Origin: Tepidanaerobacter acetatoxydans Re1
GTDB lineage: Bacteria; Bacillota; Thermosediminibacteria; Thermosediminibacterales; Tepidanaerobacteraceae
Reading direction: 5' to 3'
DNA length: 64,000 nucleotides
NCBI RefSeq assembly: GCF_000328765.2
Contig: NC_019954.2
Location: forward strand, 376,501 to 440,500
Below the pieces are notes generated by a model that saw nothing but the letters and a program-made list of their open reading frames with translations, was not told the DNA's origin and made no database searches. Of this stretch, positions 53,878 through 62,774 are shown piece after piece; the first letter of the stretch is position 1; every line of letters starts with the position of its first letter. The position numbers and the translations under genes were made by a program.

Positions 53878-55445
53878 TGAACGCAAATTTACAGGAAATC
53901 TTGATAGACTGTTTGGAAGTCTTAGCTAGAATAACCGGAGGTTATGCCACTGTAACTGATAGAGATGGAGTAAGATTAAAAACCGTTGACTCATCTGGTA
54001 ATGAAATAGAATCTTTAAAGGGTGTAGTATTTGGGCTTGCAAAAAAGGCAGCTCAAACAGGCAAAGCTATTAGTGGCATGTCTCAACTGGAAGATGGAGC
54101 GGAATCGTGGTGCCTGCCCATAAGTGAGTATGTCTTAGCTTGCAGCAACATAGAAAGGGTTAAACGAAATAATGATTTGAAATTATCCCTTATAGAGTCT
54201 CTGCCCTTTATAGCCCGTGTAGCAGGGGGAGAAGCGGTAGTATTTGACAGTCAAGGTAAAAGAATAGCAACTGTTGATTCCAAAGGCAATACAGACCATA
54301 AAAATTTGGGGTTAGTAAGCAAGGGCGCCAGAGAATCAATGATAAAGCAAAAACCTGTTATCGGAGAATCTTCGTCTGTCAGCGGCGCCATGGCTGTGCG
54401 AATACCAATAACCAAAGAATTTGGCTTCGGATTTAATAACGAAGAAATGGTCAGGCGCAGCAATAAACTTGTAAGTGAAGTAAGAAAACATCAAACTGCG
54501 AAGTACAACTTTTCAGATATTATAGGGGAAAGTCCGGCAATGAGAAAATTAAAAGAGACTGCAAAACTAGCGGCAAAATCCAATTCAAATGTCCTAATTT
54601 ACGGTGAAACAGGGACGGGCAAAGAGTTATTTGCCCACTCGATTCATAATGCCAGCGAGCGGCATAATAAACCCTTTGTGGCTATAAACTGTGCTGCTCT
54701 ACCGCCTACTTTAATAGAAAGTGAGCTTTTTGGATACGAAAGTGGTGCTTTTACCGGTGCAAAAAAAGGTGGTCACCCGGGAGTATTTGAACAAGCTAAT
54801 GGGGGTACATTATTTTTAGATGAGATCAGCGAGATGGACATTGATTTACAGGCAAAACTTCTAAGAGTTCTTCAGGAGCGGGAAGTAACACGTTTAGGCG
54901 GAAGAAAGGCTATACCACTTGATGTTCGAGTAATAGCTTCCACTAATAAGCCCTTAGATAAAATGGTAAAAGATGGTAAATTCAGACAGGATTTATTTTT
55001 CCGATTAAATGTATTTGACATTAAATTGGTACCCTTGCGGCAGATAAGGGAGGATATACCTCTCATAGCTAGTGAGATAGTAAAAAAAATGAACGTGATC
55101 TTTGGAAAATATGTAGAGAAAATTGATGATGAGGCTACAAGGCTGCTTATGCAATATGATTGGCCAGGAAATGTCAGAGAACTTGTAAATTGTCTTGAAA
55201 AGGCCTTTAATATCTTAGGAAATGATAAATACATTACTAAAGATCACCTAAGCTTTAAATTCAATATGGATGATATAGGGGATGCAAGTCAAGGATTGTC
55301 GGCTATGTTGGCCGATTATGAAAAAAAAGTAATAGAAAAAGTGCTAAAAGAAACAAAAGGGGTAAAAGTACAAGCTGCAAAGATCCTTGGAATAAGCACT
55401 ACTACTCTGTGGAGAAAAATCAAAGAATTAAATATTGAAGTCTGA
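53877..55445 (+). CDS. sigma-54-dependent transcriptional activator with duplicated sensor domain
   Basis: 522 residues. Residues 1-95 and 100-190 look like two copies of one sensor domain (compare ITGGYATVTDRDGVRLKTVD with VAGGEAVVFDSQGKRIATVD). The AAA+ domain (about 205-445) has Walker A GETGTGKELFA, the GAFTGA loop in YESGAFTGAKKG, and LFLDEISEM. A Fis-type helix-turn-helix ends the protein (AAKILGISTTTLWRKI). It activates RNA polymerase-sigma-54 by ATP hydrolysis. The -24/-12 promoter just downstream makes the following operon its likely target; the ligand is unknown. Confidence 0.93.
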   Translation: MNANLQEILIDCLEVLARITGGYATVTDRDGVRLKTVDSSGNEIESLKGVVFGLAKKAAQTGKAISGMSQLEDGAESWCLPISEYVLACSNIERVKRNNDLKLSLIESLPFIARVAGGEAVVFDSQGKRIATVDSKGNTDHKNLGLVSKGARESMIKQKPVIGESSSVSGAMAVRIPITKEFGFGFNNEEMVRRSNKLVSEVRKHQTAKYNFSDIIGESPAMRKLKETAKLAAKSNSNVLIYGETGTGKELFAHSIHNASERHNKPFVAINCAALPPTLIESELFGYESGAFTGAKKGGHPGVFEQANGGTLFLDEISEMDIDLQAKLLRVLQEREVTRLGGRKAIPLDVRVIASTNKPLDKMVKDGKFRQDLFFRLNVFDIKLVPLRQIREDIPLIASEIVKKMNVIFGKYVEKIDDEATRLLMQYDWPGNVRELVNCLEKAFNILGNDKYITKDHLSFKFNMDDIGDASQGLSAMLADYEKKVIEKVLKETKGVKVQAAKILGISTTTLWRKIKELNIEV

Positions 55446-55517
55446 AAACATTTCATTTTTGAAATTACATAACAAAAACGAAATGATGCAATCTTCAATT
55501 ATACTGTGTATTCTGAT

Positions 55518-55565
55518 AAAAGCCCAGGAAGCATTTCATATTTGCAATACTTTCTGGGCTTTTTG
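55518..55565 (+). terminator. terminator of the activator gene
   Basis: Stem AAAAGCCCAG/CTGGGCTTTTT with AA/TT extension and ~20-base loop, followed by TGTTG. It insulates the downstream operon from the regulator gene. Confidence 0.8.
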
Positions 55566-55598
55566 TTGAATATGTGGCCTTTTTTAAGGCTGTTTTAA

Positions 55599-55614
55599 CG
55601 GCATAAAACTTGCA
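55599..55614 (+). promoter_or_regulatory. sigma-54 (-24/-12) promoter
   Basis: CGGCATAAAACTTGC: GG at 55600-55601 and GC at 55612-55613 are exactly 10 bases apart as in TGGCAC-N5-TTGC. Transcription would start near 55625, 60 bases before the first operon gene. Upstream dyads ATTTCATTTTTGAAAT (55448-55463) and GAAATGATGC (55481-55490) lie at activator-site distance. Confidence 0.78.
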
Positions 55615-55684
55615 AGTATATATTATTGACTGTTTAAAGCATAAAGCCTGTTATGTTAATTAAAAACAATATTGGAGGTCAAAA

Positions 55685-56578
55685 ATGAAGATAGGTTTTA
55701 TCGGTTTAGGTGTAATGGGAAGTCGCATGGCAAAGCGCATACATAATGCAGGGTATAATCTAAAAGTTTTCGACGTAATGGAAGATGCGGTTATGGAATT
55801 TGAAAAGCTGGGAGTCGAAGTCGGAAGCTCCCCCGGCGATGTAGCTATTGACACTGATGTAATATTAATGTCCTTACCCAATTCACAAATCGTAACCAAT
55901 GTAATACTAGGAGAAGACGGCATTCTTTCTAAGGCAAAACCCGGCACTATATTAGTAGACTTAAGCAGTATCACTCCTAAAGCTATCCGTGATATTTACA
56001 AAAAAACAAGCCAAAAAGGGGTAGAAATTCTAGATGCACCTGTCAGTGGAGGTTCTGCCGGGGCGGAATCTGGAAACTTGACTATAATGGTGGGAGGAAA
56101 AAAAGAAATATTACACGAAGTAATGCCAATTCTTGAAACTATGGGTAAAACTATCTATCACGTTGGCGATGTAGGAGCAGGAGATACTGTAAAACTCGTG
56201 AACAATCTTTTGCTAGGAGCTAATATGGTTGCTGTGGCGGAAGCTCTAACACTGGGTGTAAAAGCAGGTCTGGATCCTGAAGTAATGTTTGAAGTTATCA
56301 CAAACAGTTCAGGCAACTCTTATGCACTCAAAGCCAAGTATCCGAAATTTATATCACAGGGTAACTTTGAACCGGGTTTTATGATTGATTTACAATATAA
56401 AGATCTGCAATTGGCAGTTGATACAGCAAAAGACCTAAACTTACCTCTTGTCATGGGAAATATGGCTCAGCAAATTTATGAAATGGCTAAGGCTGAAGGC
56501 TTGGGACAAAAGGATATTTCCTCAGTTGTAAAACTTTATGAAAAATGGTCTGGCATTACGGTAAGGAAGGAGGAATGA
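55685..56578 (+). CDS. hgd: 2-(hydroxymethyl)glutarate dehydrogenase-like enzyme
   Basis: 297 residues, 3-hydroxyisobutyrate dehydrogenase family. NAD-binding IGFIGLGVMGSRMAKRI at the N terminus, APVSGGSAGAESGNLTIMVGG and the catalytic Lys in DTVKLVNNLLLGANM (about 171). By sequence alone it could be a 3-hydroxyisobutyrate or tartronate-semialdehyde reductase; the neighbours (dehydratase, methyleneglutarate mutase, isomerase, hydratase) favour the reduction of 2-formylglutarate to 2-(hydroxymethyl)glutarate, as Hgd does in E. barkeri nicotinate fermentation. GGAGGTC precedes the ATG. Confidence 0.8.
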   Translation: MKIGFIGLGVMGSRMAKRIHNAGYNLKVFDVMEDAVMEFEKLGVEVGSSPGDVAIDTDVILMSLPNSQIVTNVILGEDGILSKAKPGTILVDLSSITPKAIRDIYKKTSQKGVEILDAPVSGGSAGAESGNLTIMVGGKKEILHEVMPILETMGKTIYHVGDVGAGDTVKLVNNLLLGANMVAVAEALTLGVKAGLDPEVMFEVITNSSGNSYALKAKYPKFISQGNFEPGFMIDLQYKDLQLAVDTAKDLNLPLVMGNMAQQIYEMAKAEGLGQKDISSVVKLYEKWSGITVRKEE

Positions 56579-56579
56579 A

Positions 56580-57995
56580 GTGGCTACTGCTAAACTTAAG
56601 AGTCTAATTGAACAAAAAATGCCTTTAACTTTGGGAGAAGTAATAGAGATCGCTAATGAGACCAAATCAAGTCCAGCAGTTGTGGTCATTGAAGAGGCGC
56701 AAAATCAGACGGGTAAAAACAGAGGAGAAGTCTTAGACCTTGTCCTAAAACAGTTTGAGCATAATCTTAAAGCTGTAGAAATTGGTATGACTACAGGAGA
56801 AAGCCTGCTGTTTGGTAAAGTGGGTGCTGAACTTGCAGCTATTGATGGGTCTAAAATCTTTGAAGATGAATTTATCGATAAGGCATTAATGTATACCTTA
56901 GCAGCCCAAGTGGGAAATCATACTATAGGCCTTAGGCCATGTGCGGGTACAGGAGATCCTTGCCCCTATACGGGCTTCATAAAAGCCATGATGGATAGCG
57001 GTTATGATCAAGATCGAATTGCTCAGTTGGCCAGCCTTATTTTGAAGGTAGGATCCGTATTCAGAGTGGGCAAAATTGGCACCGGCTGTAATATGGAAGG
57101 CTTCGGTGCAGGAGCTTGTGCCATGGCTGCAGCTTTTGTAGAACTTAAAGGAGGCAGCCCCCAGGCAATGGAAAGAGCTATGGTTTTAGCCTTGTCTCCT
57201 ACAATTGCAGTTCCGTGCACTCCTAGGGTTATGGTGCCGGGTTTATGCGCCACCCATATCGGTGGAGCCATATTAATAGGGGCAATGGCTGCAAGTCTAG
57301 CAATAAATACTAACATCGAGGTGAATGTTCCGATAGATGTTATGGTATCTATGGCTGCAGAGATTCATCCTATTTCAGCCAAAGAGATTGTTCCTACTGT
57401 GATAAAGTTCATGGAGCCTTTTTTCAAAACAAAGCCCATGGTGGAAGAACTGATAGACGACACAGTTAAATCAAAAGAAAAAACAAGAATTGAAGAAACC
57501 ATAAAGGAAGCCAAGGAAATTTCAAAAAGGCTTGTCACCGGTGCAAGACCTATTACGGAAACCTTAGGTGAAGCTGTTGTAGGCGGTAGCAGTCAAGCAG
57601 TGGGTTCTCCTACTAATGCAGCACGAATTGCCCACTTTTTATGTAAGGGAAATATTAAAAAAGTAAAGATAGAGCTTTATCCTGAACTTTTTGCCCGGCG
57701 AGGGATAAATATCCCTGGCATACTGATGGCTGCTGTGTTCGGATCCTCTACTGCTGATTATGAGATGTACGGTAAAGTTATGGATAAAGTCAAGGAAAAA
57801 GGAATAGAAGTGGAGATTTTAGAAACCCAGGAATATCAGGTGCAGAGAATTACCATAGTGGCAGAAGAAGTGACTTCTATGGTAGATACTTTAAATAGAG
57901 GCGGGGGACGATTAGTTCTAAGAGATGCAAGCCCTTCTAAAGATGAGGCTTTAAAGATAGCAAAAGAACTGGGTATAGTAGTTATAAATCCTTAA
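56580..57995 (+). CDS. fused [4Fe-4S] dehydratase, L-serine-dehydratase-like (2-(hydroxymethyl)glutarate dehydratase candidate)
   Basis: 471 residues. The first ~290 resemble the alpha chain of Fe-S L-serine dehydratases: CAGTGDPCPYTG, GTGCNMEGFGAGACA and AVPCTPRVMVPGLCA supply the cluster cysteines. Residues ~310-471 resemble the beta chain (GEAVVGGSSQAVGSPTNAARIA). The order is alpha-beta, the reverse of one-chain SdaA (beta-alpha). E. barkeri uses two separate chains (HmdA, HmdB) for dehydrating 2-(hydroxymethyl)glutarate. GTG 56580 follows AAGGAGGA. Activity on serine itself cannot be excluded but the operon speaks against it. Confidence 0.78.
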   Translation: MATAKLKSLIEQKMPLTLGEVIEIANETKSSPAVVVIEEAQNQTGKNRGEVLDLVLKQFEHNLKAVEIGMTTGESLLFGKVGAELAAIDGSKIFEDEFIDKALMYTLAAQVGNHTIGLRPCAGTGDPCPYTGFIKAMMDSGYDQDRIAQLASLILKVGSVFRVGKIGTGCNMEGFGAGACAMAAAFVELKGGSPQAMERAMVLALSPTIAVPCTPRVMVPGLCATHIGGAILIGAMAASLAINTNIEVNVPIDVMVSMAAEIHPISAKEIVPTVIKFMEPFFKTKPMVEELIDDTVKSKEKTRIEETIKEAKEISKRLVTGARPITETLGEAVVGGSSQAVGSPTNAARIAHFLCKGNIKKVKIELYPELFARRGINIPGILMAAVFGSSTADYEMYGKVMDKVKEKGIEVEILETQEYQVQRITIVAEEVTSMVDTLNRGGGRLVLRDASPSKDEALKIAKELGIVVINP

Positions 57996-58012
57996 GGGGC
58001 GGTGAACTAAGC

Positions 58013-59230
58013 TTGAATATCATTGAACGGATTATAGCGCAAAAGACCGGAAAAGAAACAGTGAAAGCGGGAGATGAATTGTGTGTGCCTGTAGATCTGG
58101 CAATAGCCCATGATGTTACCGGTCCGATGGCCATAGAACAATTTAGAAAAATCGGTGCCGAGAAAGTTTTTGACAAGGACAAAGTAGTATTTGTCATAGA
58201 TCACAACATACCTTCTTCTTCTGTTGATTCACGATTGCAACATAATAGTTTAAAAAGCTTTTACAAAGATATGGGAATTAAATTGTACCACCAGGGAGAT
58301 GGAGTCATTCATCAATTGGCGGCTGAGAAAGCCCTATACAAAGAGGGAGATATTGTGGTAGGCGCCGATTCTCATACATGCACAGCCGGTGCCTTCGGTG
58401 CCGTAGCTATTCCCGTAGGAGCAACAGAACTGGCAGCGGTAATGGCTTTAGGAACTATAGATATAGAAGTGCCCCAAACTTATCTAATTGAGGTTGAAGG
58501 GCATTTAAATCCCGGCGTATATGCCAAAGACGTCATTCTTTATTTAATAGGCAAATTTGGCACCCACGGTTTTACGGACAAAGCGGTGATTTTTGGCGGT
58601 AATACTATCACAAACATGTCCTTTGATGAAAAGATGACTATATCCAATATGGCCATAGAGATGGGGGCCATGATAGGGTATGTGAACCAAGGTGAGCCCA
58701 TAGGAGAAGTTGAGGCAACTTACAGGATACAAGCATCGGACATACAGCCACAAGTAGCCTGCCCTTATTCTCCGGGCAATGTCAAACCGGTGAAAGATGT
58801 AGAGGGGACACCAATAACTCAAGTTGTTATAGGAAGTTGCACTAATGGTCGTGTTCAAGATATGGAGATTGCTGCCGAGGTTTTAAAAGGAAAAAAAATA
58901 TCCGATATGGTGACCATGATAGTAGTTCCTGCATCCAAGAAAGTTATCGAACAAATGGACCACAAAGGTATAACCAAAATATTTCGCGATGCTGGTGCTA
59001 TTGTGGTAAATCCGGGATGTGGGCCGTGCTTCGGTGCCCATCAAGGTTTACTCAGTGAAGACGATATTGCCGTTTCCACTACAAACAGGAACTTTCCCGG
59101 TCGCATGGGCCACAATAAAGCAAAGGTTTACTTGGCTTCTCCCAGAACGGCTGCGGAAAGTGCCATAGCCGGATACATTGTAAGTCCGGGAAGCGTTTTG
59201 CCATGGAGGGATGATTGTGAAAAAAGTTAA
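58013..59230 (+). CDS. dmdA: aconitase-family hydratase large subunit (2,3-dimethylmaleate hydratase candidate)
   Basis: 405 residues, LeuC/aconitase superfamily. ADSHTCTAGAFGAVAIPVG, GSCTNGRVQDMEIAAEVL and NPGCGPCFGAHQG hold the three cluster cysteines. The fold is shared by isopropylmalate and homoaconitate enzymes, but no leucine or lysine genes are present; the context suggests DmdA, adding water to dimethylmaleate. TTG 58013 behind AGGGGCGGTG. Overlaps dmdB by 14 bases. Confidence 0.82.
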   Translation: MNIIERIIAQKTGKETVKAGDELCVPVDLAIAHDVTGPMAIEQFRKIGAEKVFDKDKVVFVIDHNIPSSSVDSRLQHNSLKSFYKDMGIKLYHQGDGVIHQLAAEKALYKEGDIVVGADSHTCTAGAFGAVAIPVGATELAAVMALGTIDIEVPQTYLIEVEGHLNPGVYAKDVILYLIGKFGTHGFTDKAVIFGGNTITNMSFDEKMTISNMAIEMGAMIGYVNQGEPIGEVEATYRIQASDIQPQVACPYSPGNVKPVKDVEGTPITQVVIGSCTNGRVQDMEIAAEVLKGKKISDMVTMIVVPASKKVIEQMDHKGITKIFRDAGAIVVNPGCGPCFGAHQGLLSEDDIAVSTTNRNFPGRMGHNKAKVYLASPRTAAESAIAGYIVSPGSVLPWRDDCEKS

Positions 59231-59753
59231 AGGTCGAGTATTTTTTCTGGGAGATAACATAGATACAGATCAGATTTTACCCGGCTATGCCATGTCGGTT
59301 CCAGCTTGTCAACTAAAAAATTATGCATTAAAGGGAAGCTCAATTCCGGATTTTGTCGAAAAAGTAAGACCTGGGGATGTGATCATAGGAGGCAAAAATT
59401 TCGGGTGCGGTTCAAGCCGGGAACAGGCACCTGTGGCCTTAAAGGACGCTGGAGTTGGTGCCGTTATAGCCGCTTCTTTTGCTATGATATTCAGAAAAAA
59501 CTCTATAAATATCGGGTTGCCGGTAATCACATCTGAGTGCATAGACCTAATGAAAAGAGAAATTCAAGAAGGCGATCAAGTAGAAGTTGATATTGAATCG
59601 GGAATTTTACTGCATATTGATTCAGGTAGGGTCTATGAGTTAAAAAAACTTTCCGAACCGGCTTTGGCTACACTGAGAGCCGGCGGTCTTATAAATCGTG
59701 TAAGGGATATACTGTGTGAGAGAGGTGAGCTAATTGACTGTAAAAAGGCCTAA
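59217..59753 (+). CDS. dmdB: aconitase-family hydratase small subunit (2,3-dimethylmaleate hydratase candidate)
   Basis: 178 residues, LeuD-type swivel domain. [19 protein letters not shown] at the N terminus and [19 protein letters not shown] (substrate-binding loop) are diagnostic. GTG 59217 is 6 bases after GGAGGG; the ATG at 59211 touches that site. Overlaps the upstream gene and, by 20 bases, the mutase gene, so all three are translationally coupled. Confidence 0.83.
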   Translation: MKKVKGRVFFLGDNIDTDQILPGYAMSVPACQLKNYALKGSSIPDFVEKVRPGDVIIGGKNFGCGSSREQAPVALKDAGVGAVIAASFAMIFRKNSINIGLPVITSECIDLMKREIQEGDQVEVDIESGILLHIDSGRVYELKKLSEPALATLRAGGLINRVRDILCERGELIDCKKA

Positions 59754-61581
59754 TACTGAAAGAATTATCAAAGAAGATATGGAGCGAATAAAAGCCTATG
59801 AAAAGGCATTTGATGTTAAAATGCCATATATCGATGAAAAAGGAATTATTCAAGGGCTTCCAGAGCCTTATCCCCGGGAAGTTAACGGAGTGATGAGAAG
59901 CGGGTACCGGTTGACGGAATTAGGAAGAAAGGCCAAAAAAGACAGCATTCCTATAATGAATCCTATACTGGGCAGAAATACCGCGGAGGAAACTTACAGA
60001 GAATCAAAACATATGTACGATATGGCGGAAAAACTAGGTACTACTCTTTTTCACTTCGTACACTCGGAAGCGACTCGCCATATAGATCCTTTAGACGGCA
60101 TCGAACTGATAGAACAGTCCCGAGGTAAAGGTGGGATTACACCTCTTGGTGAGCGAGAGTTTGTGAAACTGGGTGGGGGTTCAAAACACCCAATGCGGAT
60201 TAATGCCACCGGCGATACTCCACACTTATCCATATTAAACTCTTTTATAGCTGGTTTCGATGGTACTGATATAGGGCCGGTTATCCACGTGCATTTTGGA
60301 GGTCGAGGTATTCATGATTATAAAACCAAGGTGTTAAACGGTTTTAAAGCTATTCAGATTTGTGCGGAAAACAATATTTTCGTCCAACTTGATTCTCACA
60401 AACATATAAACAATATTGAAGGTACCGATGGAATGGCTCTAGCAATGTGCTTATTAGCTGAAGGATTAGCAGTTTTGGGGGGTCTTGACCGGGCTTTGAG
60501 TTGTATTCAAATGAATGTAGCCGGTATAAACCTTATGGCAGATCTAGCACTGATGAAAGCCTTCAGAGAGATGATATGGAGTGAGTTCATTGTTGTAGTT
60601 CCCGAAACCTTCCAGAATCCTCCTGCTGATTTAACAGTGGAACAAGCCCACTTTGCTAGAATGGCTATAAGTGCAAAATTGGGCGGTGCCAATTTCTATA
60701 GACCAAAAGCTGCCGAATCTGTGGGAATACCTACAGGGGAATCTATGGCAAAAGCCATTTGGGCCACTATGAATGTATTTGAAAACACTTATAAAATTGA
60801 TATCCATGATGAATATATCACGCAGCGCAAAAACGAAATAAAACAGGAGGCCTTGGCAGTATTAACAGCTGCTTTAGGTGAATCAACCATGCTTAAGCCA
60901 GAGCAGATCACTGAGGATTTCTGGAAGCGGTACAATCCCGAGGAGCTTATAGAGCTAATAGTAAAAGCCGGTAAAAGCGGTATATTAGATACTCCCCGAG
61001 CCGGAGGGTGGGACTTGAAGCGATTTGTAAAAACCCATCGGGATCCTGATGGAATCAGACGATATGTACCAGGCTATACTCCACTGGGAGTGGACAAAAA
61101 ATATATGCCTGTTACTAAAGAGAAAGTTCAAGTTCCTAAACAGGTTCCAATTACTAAAAAACATAAAGTAGTACTTGCCACAGTTGGAGCCGATGCTCAC
61201 GTAGTTGGGATAAACCAAGTTCGAGAAGCCATCCAACAGGCAGGTTACGAGGTTATATTCTTAAGGGGCATGAACCTACCGGAAACTGTAGCAGAAGTGG
61301 CTGCAGAGACTAAAGCCAGTGTAGTGGGAGTCAGTAACCTTTTGGGTCTTGGAATTACCTTATTTCCACGGGTGAACCAGCGTTTACAGGAACTGGGCAT
61401 AAGAGACGATGTTGTGCTAATGGCTGGGGGCAGGATTGCAGAAAAGGAAGAAGACCACAAAGAATACGAGGATAAAATTAAAAATGAAGGCCCCGGTTTT
61501 CTTGGAGTTGACGGATTTTTTGGTCCTGGTTCCAAGTTGGATGATATTGTGGCATGGATTGATGAAAAGACTCAAAAATAA
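59734..61581 (+). CDS. mgm: coenzyme B12-dependent 2-methyleneglutarate mutase
   Basis: 615 residues, close to the 614 of the E. barkeri enzyme as I recall it. Residues 1-440 form a catalytic barrel of the glutamate-mutase type ([34 protein letters not shown]). Residues 480-615 are a B12 domain with an intact DAHVVG (DxHxxG, His for cobalt), GVSNLLG and the final GPGSKLDDI. It rearranges 2-methyleneglutarate to (R)-3-methylitaconate through an adenosyl radical. TTG 59734 follows GAGAGGTGAG. The MutL/GlmL-type ATPase two genes on probably reactivates it. Confidence 0.87.
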   Translation: MTVKRPNTERIIKEDMERIKAYEKAFDVKMPYIDEKGIIQGLPEPYPREVNGVMRSGYRLTELGRKAKKDSIPIMNPILGRNTAEETYRESKHMYDMAEKLGTTLFHFVHSEATRHIDPLDGIELIEQSRGKGGITPLGEREFVKLGGGSKHPMRINATGDTPHLSILNSFIAGFDGTDIGPVIHVHFGGRGIHDYKTKVLNGFKAIQICAENNIFVQLDSHKHINNIEGTDGMALAMCLLAEGLAVLGGLDRALSCIQMNVAGINLMADLALMKAFREMIWSEFIVVVPETFQNPPADLTVEQAHFARMAISAKLGGANFYRPKAAESVGIPTGESMAKAIWATMNVFENTYKIDIHDEYITQRKNEIKQEALAVLTAALGESTMLKPEQITEDFWKRYNPEELIELIVKAGKSGILDTPRAGGWDLKRFVKTHRDPDGIRRYVPGYTPLGVDKKYMPVTKEKVQVPKQVPITKKHKVVLATVGADAHVVGINQVREAIQQAGYEVIFLRGMNLPETVAEVAAETKASVVGVSNLLGLGITLFPRVNQRLQELGIRDDVVLMAGGRIAEKEEDHKEYEDKIKNEGPGFLGVDGFFGPGSKLDDIVAWIDEKTQK

Positions 61582-61614
61582 TGTTTTCTAAAATACTTAC
61601 AGGAGGAGAACTCT

Positions 61615-62769
61615 ATGGAACAGGAAAAAATAAGGGCTGTAATAATGAGGGCGGGAACCAGCAAAGGTATATTCTTAAGAGATGAAGATTTGCCCAAGGA
61701 TAAGGATAAGAGGGATGAGACAATTTTGAAGATATTCGGAAGTCCGGATGTAAGACAGATTGACGGCCTTGGGGGCGCAGACCCATTAACAAGCAAAGTA
61801 GCCATTATTGGTCCTCCTTCAAGATCTGATGCCGATATCGATTATACATTTGGGCAAGTGTCTTATGTAGCGCCTACCATTGATTATTCAGGCAACTGTG
61901 GCAACATTTCATCAGGAGTGGGTCCGTTTGCTATAGATGAAGGACTAGTAAAGGTTGAAGAGCCATATACGATAGTAAGAGTTCACAATACAAACACTAA
62001 CTCTATTCTAATAGAGCAGGTCCAAGTGGTAAACGGAAAAGCAAAAGTGCTCGGAGACTATAAAATAGATGGAGTACCTGGAACAGGAGCAGAAATTTCC
62101 ATTGATTTTTCTCAAACTGCCGGTGCCAAGACCGGTAAACTATTACCAACGGGAAATGTGAAAGATAAAATCCAAATAACTAATTTAGGAGAATTGGAAG
62201 TTTCCATAGTGGATGCAGCCAATCCCATGGTTTTTGTTAGGGCTGTAGACTTAGGACTAACAGGCACTGAGACACCTGAAGAAATCGACGGCAATCAAAA
62301 GATACTGGATATACTCGAGGAAATCCGATCGAAAACTGCACAAACCATTGGAATGGTTAAGGATTGGAGAGAAGCTAAGACGAAATCTCCAGCCTTTCCT
62401 ATGGTGGCCTTTGTATCTCCGGCTTCAGATTATAAAGATTTTACCACAGGACAGCAGATCAGGGAAGAAGATATAGATTTTGTATCCAGATTGATGTTTA
62501 TGCAAATAATGCACAAAACTTATGCCGGAACGGGGACTATTTGTACAGGTGCTGCTGCAAGAATTGATGGAACTGTAGTAAATGAAGTGATGAAAGAAAA
62601 ACATCGGGGCAAAGATCCAATTCTAAGAATAGGGCATCCTGCAGGAATAATTACTATTGATGTATGTGCAAATCATGAAGAGGGAAAGTGGAATCTTAAA
62701 AAGGCTGCCATAAGTAGAACTGCAAGAAGAATCATGGAGGGATACTGCTATATACCTAAAGAAAGGTGA
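61615..62769 (+). CDS. mii: PrpF-family isomerase, 3-methylitaconate delta-isomerase
   Basis: 384 residues, PrpF/Mii family. AVIMRAGTSKGIF at the N terminus, GLGGADPLTSKVAII with the proposed catalytic Lys, and SGNCGNISSGVGPFA with the conserved Cys, then GTICTGAAARI near the C terminus. Mii moves the double bond of 3-methylitaconate to 2,3-dimethylmaleate; PrpF isomerises methylaconitate in other bacteria. Context next to Mgm and DmdAB chooses Mii. ACAGGAGGAG precedes the ATG. Confidence 0.87.
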   Translation: MEQEKIRAVIMRAGTSKGIFLRDEDLPKDKDKRDETILKIFGSPDVRQIDGLGGADPLTSKVAIIGPPSRSDADIDYTFGQVSYVAPTIDYSGNCGNISSGVGPFAIDEGLVKVEEPYTIVRVHNTNTNSILIEQVQVVNGKAKVLGDYKIDGVPGTGAEISIDFSQTAGAKTGKLLPTGNVKDKIQITNLGELEVSIVDAANPMVFVRAVDLGLTGTETPEEIDGNQKILDILEEIRSKTAQTIGMVKDWREAKTKSPAFPMVAFVSPASDYKDFTTGQQIREEDIDFVSRLMFMQIMHKTYAGTGTICTGAAARIDGTVVNEVMKEKHRGKDPILRIGHPAGIITIDVCANHEEGKWNLKKAAISRTARRIMEGYCYIPKER

Positions 62770-62774
62770 TATTC

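Noticed and set aside
56580-57995. Ordinary L-serine dehydratase
   Set aside because: Domain order is reversed and the operon context points to 2-(hydroxymethyl)glutarate; serine activity remains possible.
58013-59753. Leucine biosynthesis LeuCD
   Set aside because: Fold is the same, but neighbours are methyleneglutarate-pathway genes and no leuA or leuB is present.
59734-61581. Glutamate mutase
   Set aside because: Single chain with C-terminal B12 domain and Mii beside it fits methyleneglutarate mutase; glutamate mutase is two subunits.
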